64,000 nt of DNA from Bacillota bacterium (lineage in GTDB: Bacteria; Bacillota; Clostridia; Clostridiales; Clostridiaceae), in NCBI GenBank assembly GCA_021781745.1, contig JAJXWH010000010.1, positions 50,219 to 114,218 of the forward strand, in the 5' to 3' direction. The stretch's first letter is position 1. Each line of letters begins with the position of its first letter. Under the pieces are notes generated by a model. The model was not told the origin of the DNA. It did not search any database and saw only the letters and a list, made by a program, of their open reading frames with translations. The position numbers were made by a program, and so were the translations under genes. Positions 1 through 11,800 of this stretch are shown one piece after another.

Positions 1-618
1 AAAACATTCTACTTCATTTTCACTATATTCTCTCCATTGTAATACTTCTTCTTTTGATGCTTCTATATCTTCTGATGCATATAATAACGTCATGTTGCAT
101 TTAAACATGTTTTTTGGTTCTTTAAAAACATATTCTTCAATTATTTTGTAATCTGCTCGTATTATTGGTGAAAATATATTAAAAAGTTCTATGTTTCCAA
201 TCACTTCTCTATTTATATCTCCTAATTTCAATAACTCTAATGAAAATTCTTCATCTGGTAATTTATAATATTTTTTACCATTTGAACTTTTTAAATGTGC
301 TGCTCTTCGTGCTGAAATGAAAATATGTTTAGGATAATTTATCTTCAGCTCTTCAAATCTCCCTAAAAGCTCATATATAATAAGCCCGCCCATACTATGT
401 CCAAATATTGCACATGGTTCATTATAAGCGTTATCTTTTATTTGTTTAGCTACATCATTTACTGCCTCATTCATATCTTCATAGAAGGCTTCATTTGTTC
501 TCCTTCCTCTTCCCGCTAATTCAACCAAAATAATTTCAAACTCTGTATCAATATATCTTTTTAGAACAGTATACGAATTAGCCATTCCTCCTGCATATGG
601 AATGAAAAATAATTTCAT
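1..618 (-). CDS. Type II thioesterase of the NRPS/PKS cluster (3' end cut by window edge)
   Basis: Alpha/beta-hydrolase of the GrsT/SrfAD type, which removes wrong or stalled acyl groups from carrier proteins. The start at 618 is preceded by a clean AGGAGG. The N-terminus MKLFFIPYAGG is the oxyanion-hole signature of the family. The nucleophile motif GHSMGG lies near residue 74, and the aspartate region (LYASED) near residue 178. About 206 residues are visible of a usual 230-250. The final catalytic His and the stop codon lie outside the window. It is the last visible gene of the assembly-line operon, 83 bases after the BtrH-like gene. A type II rather than chain-releasing role is inferred because it is free-standing. 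Confidence 0.9.
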   Translation of the reverse strand, partial: MKLFFIPYAGGMANSYTVLKRYIDTEFEIILVELAGRGRRTNEAFYEDMNEAVNDVAKQIKDNAYNEPCAIFGHSMGGLIIYELLGRFEELKINYPKHIFISARRAAHLKSSNGKKYYKLPDEEFSLELLKLGDINREVIGNIELFNIFSPIIRADYKIIEEYVFKEPKNMFKCNMTLLYASEDIEASKEEVLQWREYSENEVECF

Positions 619-701
619 AATTTTCCTCCTTTTATAATCTAGTTGTAGAATTTGATAGAAAGCTCTTTCTTCCTAACAATCTAACAGTATCTTTATATCT
701 T

Positions 702-1706
702 TTAAATTTTTTCTATATAAATATTTTCAAGCTCAACTATTTCTTTAATAGATTCAATAGCTTTTTCAATATCTTTTACTTTGTAAACTCCAGAAACTAA
801 ATACTTAACTATTACTTTCCTAAGCCTGTTCCATTCTTCTAATATAAGATCAATTAAATTGATAATCTCATAATTCTCACAATATAAAATATTCATTTTA
901 TATTGTTCCACTCTTTTACAATTAATAATATTATTTATTATGTTTAGTATATCTTCTGCTTTATCCTTTAAAACTGTTTCCTTTAAAACTATTTCTTCTA
1001 AGCTTTTAGAAAAATTCTCCAAACTATTTATTCCACAAACAATTTCTTGTTTTTTCAAAAGAAGATTACTTTTAAATGTATCACAAAGTGATTTCTTATC
1101 TTTTGGATAATAATTTTCTTCTAAGCTTTTATCTAAATAGAATGAATAAAATGAATAAGCAAAATTCCCTACTTTTTCTAAACAGTTTTGAATAAATCCA
1201 TCATTACATTCTTTTAACTCTAGAAATCCTATTTTTCTTTTCATGTATCCCAAATTATCTTTATATTTATGTTCGATAATATCAAAAGTTTTATCTTCGA
1301 TGTCATAACCGAAAACTGTAATAGTATGAAACCAATGAACTTTCTTATACATTTCAGGCCTTATTTTTTCATAATAACAATCTATAAATACTATAACTGG
1401 TCTTTCTTTATTTATTGATTCTATAATATCTTGTACTAAATCCTCACTTTTTTCCTTACATTCAGATTGTATTAAGCATTCTTCAGAACAAATTTGAGCA
1501 AATGGATTCACGGATAAATAATCTATGTTAAAATTTAAATTGCTCGTTTCATTATCTTCCTTATACGCCACTATATCATTAACTAAAAATGAAAATATAT
1601 CTCTTTTAAAATAATTAACTATTGGAAAAAATGAATTGTAAAAGCAATCTCTATAAAAAATTTCATTAAATGGTTCTAAGCCTTCAATTATCTTTTGATT
1701 AGGCAT
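702..1706 (-). CDS. BtrH-like acyltransferase / cysteine-hydrolase-fold protein
   Basis: 334-residue cytosolic protein without signal peptide. The layout recalls the butirosin BtrH N-terminal family: a Cys near the N-terminus (residue 21, in RDCFYNSFF), then a strand-rich segment ending in HWFHTITVFGYD, followed by acidic residues. This is the order expected for a papain/C39-like Cys-His-Asp site. BtrH itself moves an acyl group from a carrier protein to an amine. Here the gene overlaps the terminal KS-PCP gene by 8 bases, so translation is probably coupled. It precedes the thioesterase gene. A role in off-loading the finished chain from the last carrier protein is an inference. A strong AAGGGGG site supports the start. 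The C-terminal half is helical and unrecognised. Confidence 0.6.
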   Translation of the reverse strand: MPNQKIIEGLEPFNEIFYRDCFYNSFFPIVNYFKRDIFSFLVNDIVAYKEDNETSNLNFNIDYLSVNPFAQICSEECLIQSECKEKSEDLVQDIIESINKERPVIVFIDCYYEKIRPEMYKKVHWFHTITVFGYDIEDKTFDIIEHKYKDNLGYMKRKIGFLELKECNDGFIQNCLEKVGNFAYSFYSFYLDKSLEENYYPKDKKSLCDTFKSNLLLKKQEIVCGINSLENFSKSLEEIVLKETVLKDKAEDILNIINNIINCKRVEQYKMNILYCENYEIINLIDLILEEWNRLRKVIVKYLVSGVYKVKDIEKAIESIKEIVELENIYIEKI

Positions 1707-3981
1707 TTAAATTCCCCCTTTTTATCTCAACATATTTTGCTAATTTTTCTATAGTATTATAAGTTTCCATTAAATTGTCTTCACTAATTGTAATATTAAA
1801 CTTCTTTTCTAATTCACTTTCAAGTCTTATGGAAATTAATGAATTTCCACCCACGTAATAGAAATTATCATCAATATTTATTTCATCTCCACCTAAGACA
1901 TCAGCCCAAATATCAGCAATTAGATGTTCTGTTTCTGTGAATTTTCCACTTTTACCAGTTAACTTTACATGAATCTGCTCATTTGAATTTTCTAACTTTA
2001 CTTTTGTATCTTTAGATAAATTAAATCTTACATTATCATTCTCAATTATATGCTCTGCAAACTTAATTAGTTTTCTCTCTAAAGGATAGACTGGAATTGT
2101 GACTTTTTTTACATTTTCTCCTTCGTAAAGCTCATCAAAGTTTATTTTTTCACCTTCAATATATTTCTTGCATAAAATCCTACATAATTCTAGATAACTT
2201 TCCTCATACAAGCCCTTTTGATTATAGCTTCTTATTGTTTTTACTGTTTCTTGATTTTCACTAGAATATAATTCTACTTTATTGTAAAATATATCTTTTT
2301 CCGCCATACTTAAAAATCCATTTTCTTTAAATAGCAATAGCTTTTCTTTAAGCATTTCATTACTTGATGCTATAATAGCCAACCTAAAATTATAATGTCC
2401 TCTTCCTGTTGATGCTGTATAAACAATATCTTGTAAAAGCTCTTTGCTATCATTAAGATAAAGAATATATTTATCAACATAATCCTTAAGCACCTTCATG
2501 TTTTTTGCTGATAAAGTAAATATAAATGGCTTGTTTTCAGCTTCATTACTTAATTCAATATCAGGACCTTCTTCAATTACCAAGTGGCAGTTAGTACCAC
2601 TAAATCCAAATGCACTAATTCCTGCTAACCTTTTATCCTTAACACTTTCCCATTCAATAAGTTTGTCTACAACATATACATGAGAATTAGTAAAATTAAT
2701 ATATGGATTTGGCTCTTTAAAATTTAAAGTAGCTGTTAACTTCTTATTTTTTATGCATAATGCTACTTTTATAAGAGAAATTATTCCTGATAATCCTACA
2801 GTATGTCCTATATTAGTTTTAACAGTTCCTATCCCACAAATTTGTTTTTTATCTGTATATCTGGAAAATGCATCTTCAATACCTTTGATTTCTATTGGAT
2901 CCCCTACTATAGTTCCAGTTCCATGAGTTTCTATATAAGATATTGTTTCTGGATCAATGTTAGCTTGCTTCCAAGCTCTTATTATTACATCTGTTTGTGC
3001 CTCTGCATTAGGAGCTGTCACCCCATTTGATGCCCCATCATTATTTATTGCACTACCCTTTATTACTGCATATATATTATCTTTATCTTTAAGTGCTTCC
3101 TTAAATGGCTTAATAAGAACCATTCCCACACCTTCTCCCCAAGCAGTGCCTTTAGAATTTTTATCAAATGCTATTAATAAACCATTATCATTTTCAACTT
3201 CTGAGAGTCCTGATTTATTTGATATAATTGGCTTACCAAATAAATTAATTCCGCCAACTAAGGCCATACTACATTCTTTATCTCTAATCGCCCGACATGC
3301 ATCATGAACAGCTACTAACCCTGCTGAACATGCAGTATCAATAACTATAGCTGGTCCATGCAAATCATATGTGTAAGAAACTCTGCTTGCAATAATTGAA
3401 GACCATGATCCTACTGTAGATAGTATTTCATCTGAATTAAACATACCTAAATTTACTCTATATGTTAAATCCGCACCTATATAAACTCCAGTTCTACTTC
3501 CATTTATCTTATTTCCACCATAACCTGCATCCTCAATTGTTTCATTTGCTATTTCTAATACAAGTCTTTGCATTGGCTCAAGACATTCAGCTTCCTTGTT
3601 AGATATATTAAAAAATGAAGCATCAAAAGATTCTATATCATTCATATATCCAGCTTTAGTTACATCTTTCATTGCAGTTTTTTGACTTTGAGTAGAACTT
3701 ATATTATTCATAGCCTTCGTATATGGCATACTTCCTTCAAATCTTTTTTCTGAAATATCGCCAATAGAATTTATTCCTTTAGATAAATTATCCCAAAATT
3801 CATTAATATTATCTGCCCCTGGAACTCTTGTGGCCATTCCTATTATTGCTATTGGTTCATCTATATTGCTATCTTTTTTATTTATAGTCTTTAATAAGCT
3901 ATATGCCATATCTTCTTCCATAATCCCATTTTTCACTTGCTCAATAATATATTTACTCATGTCACGTATAGTATTCATCAT
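1699..3981 (-). CDS. PKS module KS-PCP/ACP, terminal module without AT, reduction or TE
   Basis: 760 residues. A short N-terminal docking segment is followed by a ketosynthase (about 40-475) with all catalytic elements: DTACSAG (Cys near 217), THGTGT and KTNIGH. A post-KS linker follows, then one carrier domain at 685-757 with serine in GGNSL near 713, a PCP-like rather than ACP-like signature. There is no AT, DH, KR or thioesterase, so malonate must come from the trans-acting AT and the last unit would keep its beta-keto group. The N-terminal helices should accept the C-terminal helices of the preceding PKS protein. An AGGAGG precedes two tandem ATG codons. The 204-base gap upstream shows no clear site. 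Confidence 0.9.
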   Translation of the reverse strand: MMNTIRDMSKYIIEQVKNGIMEEDMAYSLLKTINKKDSNIDEPIAIIGMATRVPGADNINEFWDNLSKGINSIGDISEKRFEGSMPYTKAMNNISSTQSQKTAMKDVTKAGYMNDIESFDASFFNISNKEAECLEPMQRLVLEIANETIEDAGYGGNKINGSRTGVYIGADLTYRVNLGMFNSDEILSTVGSWSSIIASRVSYTYDLHGPAIVIDTACSAGLVAVHDACRAIRDKECSMALVGGINLFGKPIISNKSGLSEVENDNGLLIAFDKNSKGTAWGEGVGMVLIKPFKEALKDKDNIYAVIKGSAINNDGASNGVTAPNAEAQTDVIIRAWKQANIDPETISYIETHGTGTIVGDPIEIKGIEDAFSRYTDKKQICGIGTVKTNIGHTVGLSGIISLIKVALCIKNKKLTATLNFKEPNPYINFTNSHVYVVDKLIEWESVKDKRLAGISAFGFSGTNCHLVIEEGPDIELSNEAENKPFIFTLSAKNMKVLKDYVDKYILYLNDSKELLQDIVYTASTGRGHYNFRLAIIASSNEMLKEKLLLFKENGFLSMAEKDIFYNKVELYSSENQETVKTIRSYNQKGLYEESYLELCRILCKKYIEGEKINFDELYEGENVKKVTIPVYPLERKLIKFAEHIIENDNVRFNLSKDTKVKLENSNEQIHVKLTGKSGKFTETEHLIADIWADVLGGDEINIDDNFYYVGGNSLISIRLESELEKKFNITISEDNLMETYNTIEKLAKYVEIKRGNLNA

Positions 3982-4185
3982 TCATTCCTCCTAAGGCATA
4001 TAAAATTAGTTACTATCCTTCTACCATCTTTGTTTTTAAGTTATATAATAAAATTTAAGTAACTTTTCAATATAGATTATAAGCATGTACAATTTAACAC
4101 TTGGGGACTATTGATAATCACTTTTTAGCATTACTTACAGATAAATCAATGTACTTTCTAAACCTAAAATCTATATTTTAAATTC

Positions 4186-7100
4186 CTATAAAGATTCCAA
4201 TACATCCTCTACAGACACATCATTATTTTTCAAAGCTCTTAACATGTCTCTTAAATCCGTATTACTATCTTCATGTTTTTCAATGTGACCTATAGTTTTA
4301 TTACCTTTTTTATCTATATAGCCTGCTAACTGAGATACATTTGAATAAGTATAAAAGTCAGCTATAGATACTACATCTGGTATTTTTTTATCTATATCTT
4401 TGACAATGATACTTGCTATTATTGAATCTATACCCATATTTTTAAATGTTTCATTAATATTTATCTTTCTTAGTCCTATTACATTTCCAACAATTGTAGA
4501 AATAACATTTTCAGTATTCGTATACTCTTGATTTTTACCTAATAAAACAACATTAAACTTAGATTTTTCTTCAGCTGACGCTTTACTTTCTTTTTTGTTT
4601 TTAATCCATTCTATTTGTAGTTTATTTTTTATTGCAGTATCTAATTCAAAAGGTAAAATATCAATATTATCAAATAGGAATTTATCATTCAGCTCTCCTA
4701 CAATTGCATCATTAATTCCATTTTTAATAATTTTATCTAAGGTATCTATTGCATCAATTGTCGATATTGCTTTTAGTGGACCTTCATGTCTTACTGCATC
4801 ATTGTCTAAAGCCATCCCAACTTCCTTCCAAGGTGCCCAATTTATCACTATTGTATTTTTCTTATTTCTATTTCTAAATGATGCATAAGAATCTAAAAAT
4901 GAGTTAGCTGCTGTATAATCCCCTTGACCTTGGCCGCCAGTCTTTGAAGTTATAGATGAAAACAATACAAATGCTTCTAAGTCTTCATCTTTTGTATATT
5001 TATCTAAAAGGCATGTACCTACTATCTTTGGATTTATTACATTCAAGAATTTATCCTTATCTTTTCTCATTATAAATCCATCTCCTGCAACACCAGCAGC
5101 ATGGAATACCCCATTTATATTTTTAAATTTATTTTTAATATTAAATATAATTTCTGATATTTCTTTTTCTACGGAAACATCGCCTTTATATATATCTATA
5201 TTGGATCCATTTTTTTCTATAGACTTTAATATATTTATCTTTTCCTTTAATTTTTCATCAGTTGAATTTATAAGTATTTCATCCCATTTATCTTTGGAAA
5301 TAAATCCATTTCTGCTAATTAAACAAATGTTTGATTTACCTCTTAAAGAAATATATCTGGAAACCTCAAGTCCTATTCCTCCAGTTCCTCCAGTAATTAT
5401 ATAAGTACCGTCCTCAGTTTTATTTTCTATTTCTTTTGGCAATTCAATTTTATTATTTGTGACTAATTTTTGTATAAATCTATAATCATCTCTAATGGCA
5501 ACTAATTTATACTCATCCATATAAATAATTTCATTTACTATGATTTCCTTTTTTGTATCATCAGTAATATCAATACACTTAACTTTAATGTTTTCATATT
5601 CTTGATATATAACTTTAGCAAATCCCTGAACTGATGCATTTAATGGATTTATAAATTTCTCATTTCCTGTAATTGAGTAAGCATTCTCTGTTAATAATAA
5701 TAGCTCTTTATCTCCTAAATTATTGTTAACTAAAACTTTTGCAATATGAAGCAAATTTACTATTTTATAATTTATTTTTTCTTTTAAATCTTCTTCATTT
5801 ATGCTTCCTACAAATTCTTCTAAATTTAAAGCATTTATTATAGTGGTAAATTTACTTTCTTTTTCTATATCATTAAATAAAGTTAAAAAATCTTCTTCTG
5901 TATTTCCTACTAAATACTCATTATTTTTGATTTTTTCAAATTTTTTTCCTAGTTGAGCCTTTATTATCTTACACTCATTCTCTTCTAATAAATTTATAAT
6001 ATCTGTTATTCTAGAATTATAATTTTTAAATAAGATAATACATGTTTTTTTATTTTTAAGATTTTTGTTTAATGCTATTCCTTTACACCATTCTATTTTA
6101 TGAATTAACCTCTCTATTTCCATTTTATTTTTAAATTCATTTTCATTCTTATGAACTATTTTTATAGAATAGTTTTCTACTTCGGCAAATATTTTGCCAT
6201 TTTCATCTACCAAAGTCACATTATATGGTATAGCTTCTGAATTTTTTTTGATTGTATTATTGCTTTTTAATATACTATAAAAACGATTAGGCATTTTTCT
6301 ATAAATCTTTAGATTTTTATAAGAAAATGGAAGATATAATTTATCACCTGCATCTCTCATCAATACATTTACTGCTACATCTAAAAGTACTGGATGAAAA
6401 TTAAAGTCATTACTATCTTCATAATATTTTTCATCTAAAGCTATATATGCTAGAGTAGAATCTTCATTATGATATATTTCTTTTATTGCTCTCCATCTAT
6501 CACTTAGACCTATATATCCTTCCAGATTTTCATTATCTTCATTATTTATTTTTTGCGTATATTTTGTTTTAAGGCTATCAATATCTATTACTTTAACAGA
6601 TGTATCTTTTTCTAGTTTTCCTAATCTTCCTACAGCATGATTTATCCACTCATCTTCTGTATAACTTTTACTCTCAATATTAAAGTCTAAAGTTTCATTT
6701 GATTTTTTTAATGTTACCTTAACTTCTCTTACTTCATCTTTTTCAAAAATCATAGGAGCTAAAAATGTAATATCTTTAATTTCAAAAGGGTTAGACTCAA
6801 AATGTTTCTTTCCTATTTCACATGCAATTTCAACATATATGGTTCCAGGAGGAACATTCTTTCCATATACCATATGTTCATCTACTGCCCATTGATTTTT
6901 AGCACTAAATAAACATGAATAAATCTCCTTATCTTCACTTTCTAAATAATCTCCTCGCAAAAATGGATGTGTAATATCTTCTTTTCTTATCCAGCATCTG
7001 GATTTTCTAAATTGATATGTAGGTATTTTAACTAAGTTATATGAATTATCATAATAATCACACCAATTTATTTTATATCCATCTATATATATACTTGCTA

Positions 7101-8835
7101 AATCATCTAAAGATTTTAATTTATCACTGTATTCAAGTTTATTACTCATATGATCATTTTCTTTAAAGTAAATTTTACTGTCTTGTATATTTTTTACACC
7201 TAAAGATAATATATTATTAATTTTTAATTTAAGATCATCTATGTCTTCAACTATTATGGCAAGTCTTAAATCATAATCACCTCTTCTTGTATTGGCTGTA
7301 AAACATAAATCTTGAATTTTTATATCTTTATTTATTGATAACAACTCTCTATATTCTATAAGCATTTGATTTAAAGATTCATAACTTTTAGCTGATAATT
7401 TAAATATATTATTATTGTTATTCACACTATTAATTACATTATATATAGGCGCTTCTTCCAAAATCATATGACAATTTGTTCCACTTAGCCCAAATGAACT
7501 TATTCCACATCTTCTAGGATGAGAAGATGCTTCCCATTCTGTTAATCTATCATTTATATATACAGGAGAATTTTGAAAATCAATGTTCCTATTAGGTACT
7601 TTAAAATTTATACTTGGCGGAACTTTATGTCTATTTAATGACATTACAACCTTTATAAGCCCTGCTATTCCTGATGCATTATCTAAATGACCTATATTAG
7701 TTTTTAATGAACCTATTCCACAAAATTGTTTCTTATTTGTATACCTGTTAAATGCTTTTGTTATTCCATCAATTTCAATTGGATCTCCTAGTTTTGTTCC
7801 TGTTCCATGAGCTTCTATATAGTCTATTGTCTCCGGATTAATTTCTGCTTCTTTCCATGCTCTAATAATGACTTCTTCTTGCGCTTTTGCATTAGGTGCT
7901 GTTATTCCTATGGAGTTTCCATCTTGATTAATTGCGCTGCCCTTAATAACCGCATAAATAATATCTCTATCTTGAATTGCTTTTTTTAATGGCTTTAGAA
8001 AAATTAATGCTCCACCCTCTCCAAGTCCAGTTCCATCAGCAGAATCATCAAATGTACAAGTTCTTTCCGTTGATGATTCAATTCCAGTTCTCTGTCCAGA
8101 ATCTTTATAAACAGGCAAAATATTCAATTTAACTCCTCCTGCAATAGCCATTGTACATTCTTTGTTTTTTATTGCCCTGCAAGCAAGATGTACTGCTACA
8201 AGTGATGAAGAACATGCTGTATCAACTAAGAGGCTTGGTCCCTTTAAATTTAAAATATGACATATTCTTGATGCAATTATGGAATGGATGTTACCAGTTG
8301 TTGAAAGTTTACTTTCTTCTTCTAATGTCTCTACAATTGTTTTATATTCTTCACCAAAATCATTAGAATGACCAATATATACACCAGTTCTGCTGCCATT
8401 TAAATCTTCTGGTTTATACCCAGCATCTTCTATAACCTGCCATGCTTTTTGCAATATAAAACGTTGATAAGGATCCATTAAGCTTGCTTCTTTAGGTGAT
8501 ATGGAAAAAAAGGAATAATCAAAATTATCAATTTCATTCAAGTAAGCACCTGAATAGAAATTAGTTTTTTCCATTCCTAAATATTTGTTTAAATCTTGCT
8601 TTCTATTAATAGGGAAAGGCCTGATACAATCAGTACCTTTCCTTAACACATCCCACCATTTTTCCATATTATCAGCTTTAGGAAATTCCATTGCAATTCC
8701 AGTAATAGCTATATCTTCTTTAATGTCCACTTTACTTTCGTCTTCCTTAAGCTTTTTTATAATATTTATTGCAACTTCTTTATCAATTTTGTTTTGTGAA
8801 GTATTTTCAAAAATATATTTATATAAATCTGTCAA
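4186..8835 (-). CDS. Trans-AT PKS module KS-DH-KR-ACP
   Basis: 1549 residues. Docking helices (1-38); KS (41-465) with DTACSSS, AHGTGT and KTNIGH; linker; dehydratase (about 630-930) with the canonical HxxxGxxxxP as HMVYGKNVPP near 655 and DxxxN in place of the common DxxxQ/H; ketoreductase (about 1110-1400) with TGGTGGIG and active-site SS...Y in GDYTAAN; ACP with serine in MGIDS near 1468; C-terminal docking helices. No AT, so it is loaded in trans. It should extend the chain by two carbons and leave an alpha,beta double bond. Start is TTG behind GGAGGTG, three bases after the stop of the upstream PKS-NRPS gene. Confidence 0.95.
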   Translation of the reverse strand: MTDLYKYIFENTSQNKIDKEVAINIIKKLKEDESKVDIKEDIAITGIAMEFPKADNMEKWWDVLRKGTDCIRPFPINRKQDLNKYLGMEKTNFYSGAYLNEIDNFDYSFFSISPKEASLMDPYQRFILQKAWQVIEDAGYKPEDLNGSRTGVYIGHSNDFGEEYKTIVETLEEESKLSTTGNIHSIIASRICHILNLKGPSLLVDTACSSSLVAVHLACRAIKNKECTMAIAGGVKLNILPVYKDSGQRTGIESSTERTCTFDDSADGTGLGEGGALIFLKPLKKAIQDRDIIYAVIKGSAINQDGNSIGITAPNAKAQEEVIIRAWKEAEINPETIDYIEAHGTGTKLGDPIEIDGITKAFNRYTNKKQFCGIGSLKTNIGHLDNASGIAGLIKVVMSLNRHKVPPSINFKVPNRNIDFQNSPVYINDRLTEWEASSHPRRCGISSFGLSGTNCHMILEEAPIYNVINSVNNNNNIFKLSAKSYESLNQMLIEYRELLSINKDIKIQDLCFTANTRRGDYDLRLAIIVEDIDDLKLKINNILSLGVKNIQDSKIYFKENDHMSNKLEYSDKLKSLDDLASIYIDGYKINWCDYYDNSYNLVKIPTYQFRKSRCWIRKEDITHPFLRGDYLESEDKEIYSCLFSAKNQWAVDEHMVYGKNVPPGTIYVEIACEIGKKHFESNPFEIKDITFLAPMIFEKDEVREVKVTLKKSNETLDFNIESKSYTEDEWINHAVGRLGKLEKDTSVKVIDIDSLKTKYTQKINNEDNENLEGYIGLSDRWRAIKEIYHNEDSTLAYIALDEKYYEDSNDFNFHPVLLDVAVNVLMRDAGDKLYLPFSYKNLKIYRKMPNRFYSILKSNNTIKKNSEAIPYNVTLVDENGKIFAEVENYSIKIVHKNENEFKNKMEIERLIHKIEWCKGIALNKNLKNKKTCIILFKNYNSRITDIINLLEENECKIIKAQLGKKFEKIKNNEYLVGNTEEDFLTLFNDIEKESKFTTIINALNLEEFVGSINEEDLKEKINYKIVNLLHIAKVLVNNNLGDKELLLLTENAYSITGNEKFINPLNASVQGFAKVIYQEYENIKVKCIDITDDTKKEIIVNEIIYMDEYKLVAIRDDYRFIQKLVTNNKIELPKEIENKTEDGTYIITGGTGGIGLEVSRYISLRGKSNICLISRNGFISKDKWDEILINSTDEKLKEKINILKSIEKNGSNIDIYKGDVSVEKEISEIIFNIKNKFKNINGVFHAAGVAGDGFIMRKDKDKFLNVINPKIVGTCLLDKYTKDEDLEAFVLFSSITSKTGGQGQGDYTAANSFLDSYASFRNRNKKNTIVINWAPWKEVGMALDNDAVRHEGPLKAISTIDAIDTLDKIIKNGINDAIVGELNDKFLFDNIDILPFELDTAIKNKLQIEWIKNKKESKASAEEKSKFNVVLLGKNQEYTNTENVISTIVGNVIGLRKININETFKNMGIDSIIASIIVKDIDKKIPDVVSIADFYTYSNVSQLAGYIDKKGNKTIGHIEKHEDSNTDLRDMLRALKNNDVSVEDVLESL

Positions 8836-8838
8836 TAT

Positions 8839-11800
8839 TTACACCTCCATCTGATCCATTTTCTCAACTGCTTCTAATATATCTACATCACCGCTTTCAA
8901 TATCATTAAAAAGTTTGCTTATTTCATCTTTTATTCTTTCATCCTCACTTTTTACAGTGTTAGATTTAGCTATCAAATGAGACAATTTTGATATAGTAGT
9001 ATGTGTAAATATATCAACAATCTTCACTTTATTAGGGTAAATTTTATCTATCATTGAATGCATCTTATTTACTAAAAATGAATCTCCACCTAACGAAAAG
9101 AAATTATCGTTTATTCCTATATTTTTATTTTCCAATAATTCCTTCCATATATTCACTAAATCTTTTTCCACATTTGTACTTGCTTCAATAAAATCTACTT
9201 CTGAATCTTGTCTATCTGTTACTTCCATTTGTTCCAGATACTTTTTATCTATCTTTCCATTTGGAGTATGAGGCATATTATCTAATTTTATAAATAATGA
9301 TGGTATCATATAATATGGCAATGTATCGCTTAATCTATTTCTTAGTTCTTCAATTTTATACATATTGTTAGAAGTATAAAAACATATTAACTTAGAAGCA
9401 TTATCTGACTTCTTAACCACAGCAGCCACTTCTTTTATATTTCTATCTTTAAGCATAACATTTTCAATTTCTCCTGTTTCAATCCTATATCCAAGGACTT
9501 TTACCATGTTATCTTTTCTTCCCATATATTCTATATTTCCATCATTTAGATATCTCCCCAAATCTCCTGTATTATAATAAATTTCATCATATATCTTTAC
9601 AAATACGGATTTAGTTTTTTCATGGTCATCTAAGTATCCCAAGGTTACATTTTCTCCTGATACATAGATAGTTCCAACTTCACCTATTCCACAAAGTTTC
9701 ATATTATCATTTAATATAGCAATTTTATTGTTCCAAATAGGTTTTCCGATAGGTAAAGAATTCCTTGAATCCACTTTTTCATCTATAACATAACTTGTTA
9801 CCCATATAGTAGCTTCCGTAGGCCCATACATATTTGATATTTGAGCATTTTTAAATTCTTTCTTTATTTCTTTAGCTTTCTCTATGCTCCAAGCTTCTCC
9901 TCCAAGCATAATAGTACGTATATTTCTAACGCTATTATATTGGTTTTTACTATTACCCAATGTAATTAATGCTTGATACATTAAAGTCGGTACTGAATGC
10001 CATATGTTAACCTTTTTTTCATCTATATAATCTAAAAACTCATAAGAATCTCTTAAGGTTTCCTCTGGTACAATTACAAGTTCACATCCGCTTGTAAGTG
10101 CAGCAAATATTTCAAATACTGAAATATCAAAGCTTATAGACGTAACTAACATCATTTTATCTTTTGTATTAATATTAAATTCACTAATGCTCCATCTTAT
10201 ATAGTTCATAGCATTGGCATGACTCACTACTACTCCTTTTGGTAAACCTGTAGAACCTGATGTATAAATAATATACATTGGACTTCCAGTACTTATATTT
10301 AATTGAAGGTTATTATCACAATGGATATTAATATCATCTATTCCATATACTTTAGTAAAATCATTAAAATTTTTCATGTTTCCATTAACATTAATTACTG
10401 TATTGATGCTTTCTTTTTCTGTAATTTCTTCAATACTATCTTTATTGTTTTCTTCAGTAATTAAAATCTTAATTTTTGCATTATTCACAATATAGCTTAT
10501 ACGTGATTTAGGGTATGTTGGGTCAAGAGGTATGTAACTGCCGCCTGCTTTAAGAACAGCAAGAATTGCAATTATCATATCTATCCCTTTTTTCATCATA
10601 ATACCTATATGCTCACCTGCTACTACATTTTCTTCTTCTCTTAATAAATTTGCTAATTTATTGGCCTTTCTATTTAATTCATCATAGGTTATATTCTCGT
10701 TTCTAAATGAAAGTGCTACGTTTTCTTTATTTTCTCCTACACACATTTCAAAAGCTTCACACATGGTTAACTTATCAAGTTCAACATTCTTACCAGTAAA
10801 TTTTTCTATAATACTACTGCTATCTTCATCTTTCAAAATATCTATACTGCTTAAATTAATATTACTATTATCACATAATTGATCAATGATGTTTTCCATG
10901 TATTTTCCGTACCACTCAATTGTTTCTCTAGCAAATAAATCTGAATTATATTCAAATCTCATTGTTAGTTGTTCAGAATCTTCTTTACATAGTAAACTTA
11001 AGTCATATTGGCTTATTCCATCATTTTCAAACATAATATAATCATAATATTGGAATATTGTTGAAAAAATTGGACTTCTGCTTAAGTCCCTTGTAACATT
11101 AAGTTCTGAAACAATAAGATCGAAAGGATATAAACTATTTTTATATGAATTTATACTTTTTTCTTTAATTATTTCAAGTACTTGAGTAAAACTTAATAAG
11201 TTTTCTTTCATATTAATTCTTATACTTACCATGTTAATAAATAATCCTACAATTTTTTCAATGCCATCTAGCTGTCTTCCTGAGTTAGGAACACCGATTA
11301 TTATATCTTTATCACCAGTAATTCTATTTAATAAAACATAATAAGCAGATAAAAGAAACATATGCATTGTTGTATTCAATTTTTGTGCAGCTTTTTTAAC
11401 TTTTATAGTATTCTCTTTTGAAAGTTTTACATTTACAAAAGAACCATTATAGGTTTGTCTTACAGGTCTTTTATAATCTGTGCATAAATTCAAAATTGGT
11501 AAAGGACCCTTTAATTCATCTTTCCAATATCTTTCCATATTTTTAGCTTCATTAGTATTTAGCCATTCTTTTAAATATTTCACATAATCGATGTAATGTT
11601 TTTCTACAGGATTAAGTATAGCTTTCCCTTGGTTCTTTTTAGCTTTATATATTTCTATTATTTCTTCTCGTAATAATCCGCAGCTCCAGCCGTCTATAAT
11701 AATGTGATGAATATTAATATATAACCAAAATTCTTCTTTACTTATTTTGTATAACTTAATGATGAATAATTGTTTTTCAAGATCAAAAATTACATTATCA

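Noticed and set aside
2498..8854. Plus-strand reading frames of 60-116 codons inside the PKS genes
   Set aside because: They are mirror frames of clear ketosynthase and ketoreductase coding sequence, with no ribosome sites and no protein similarity.
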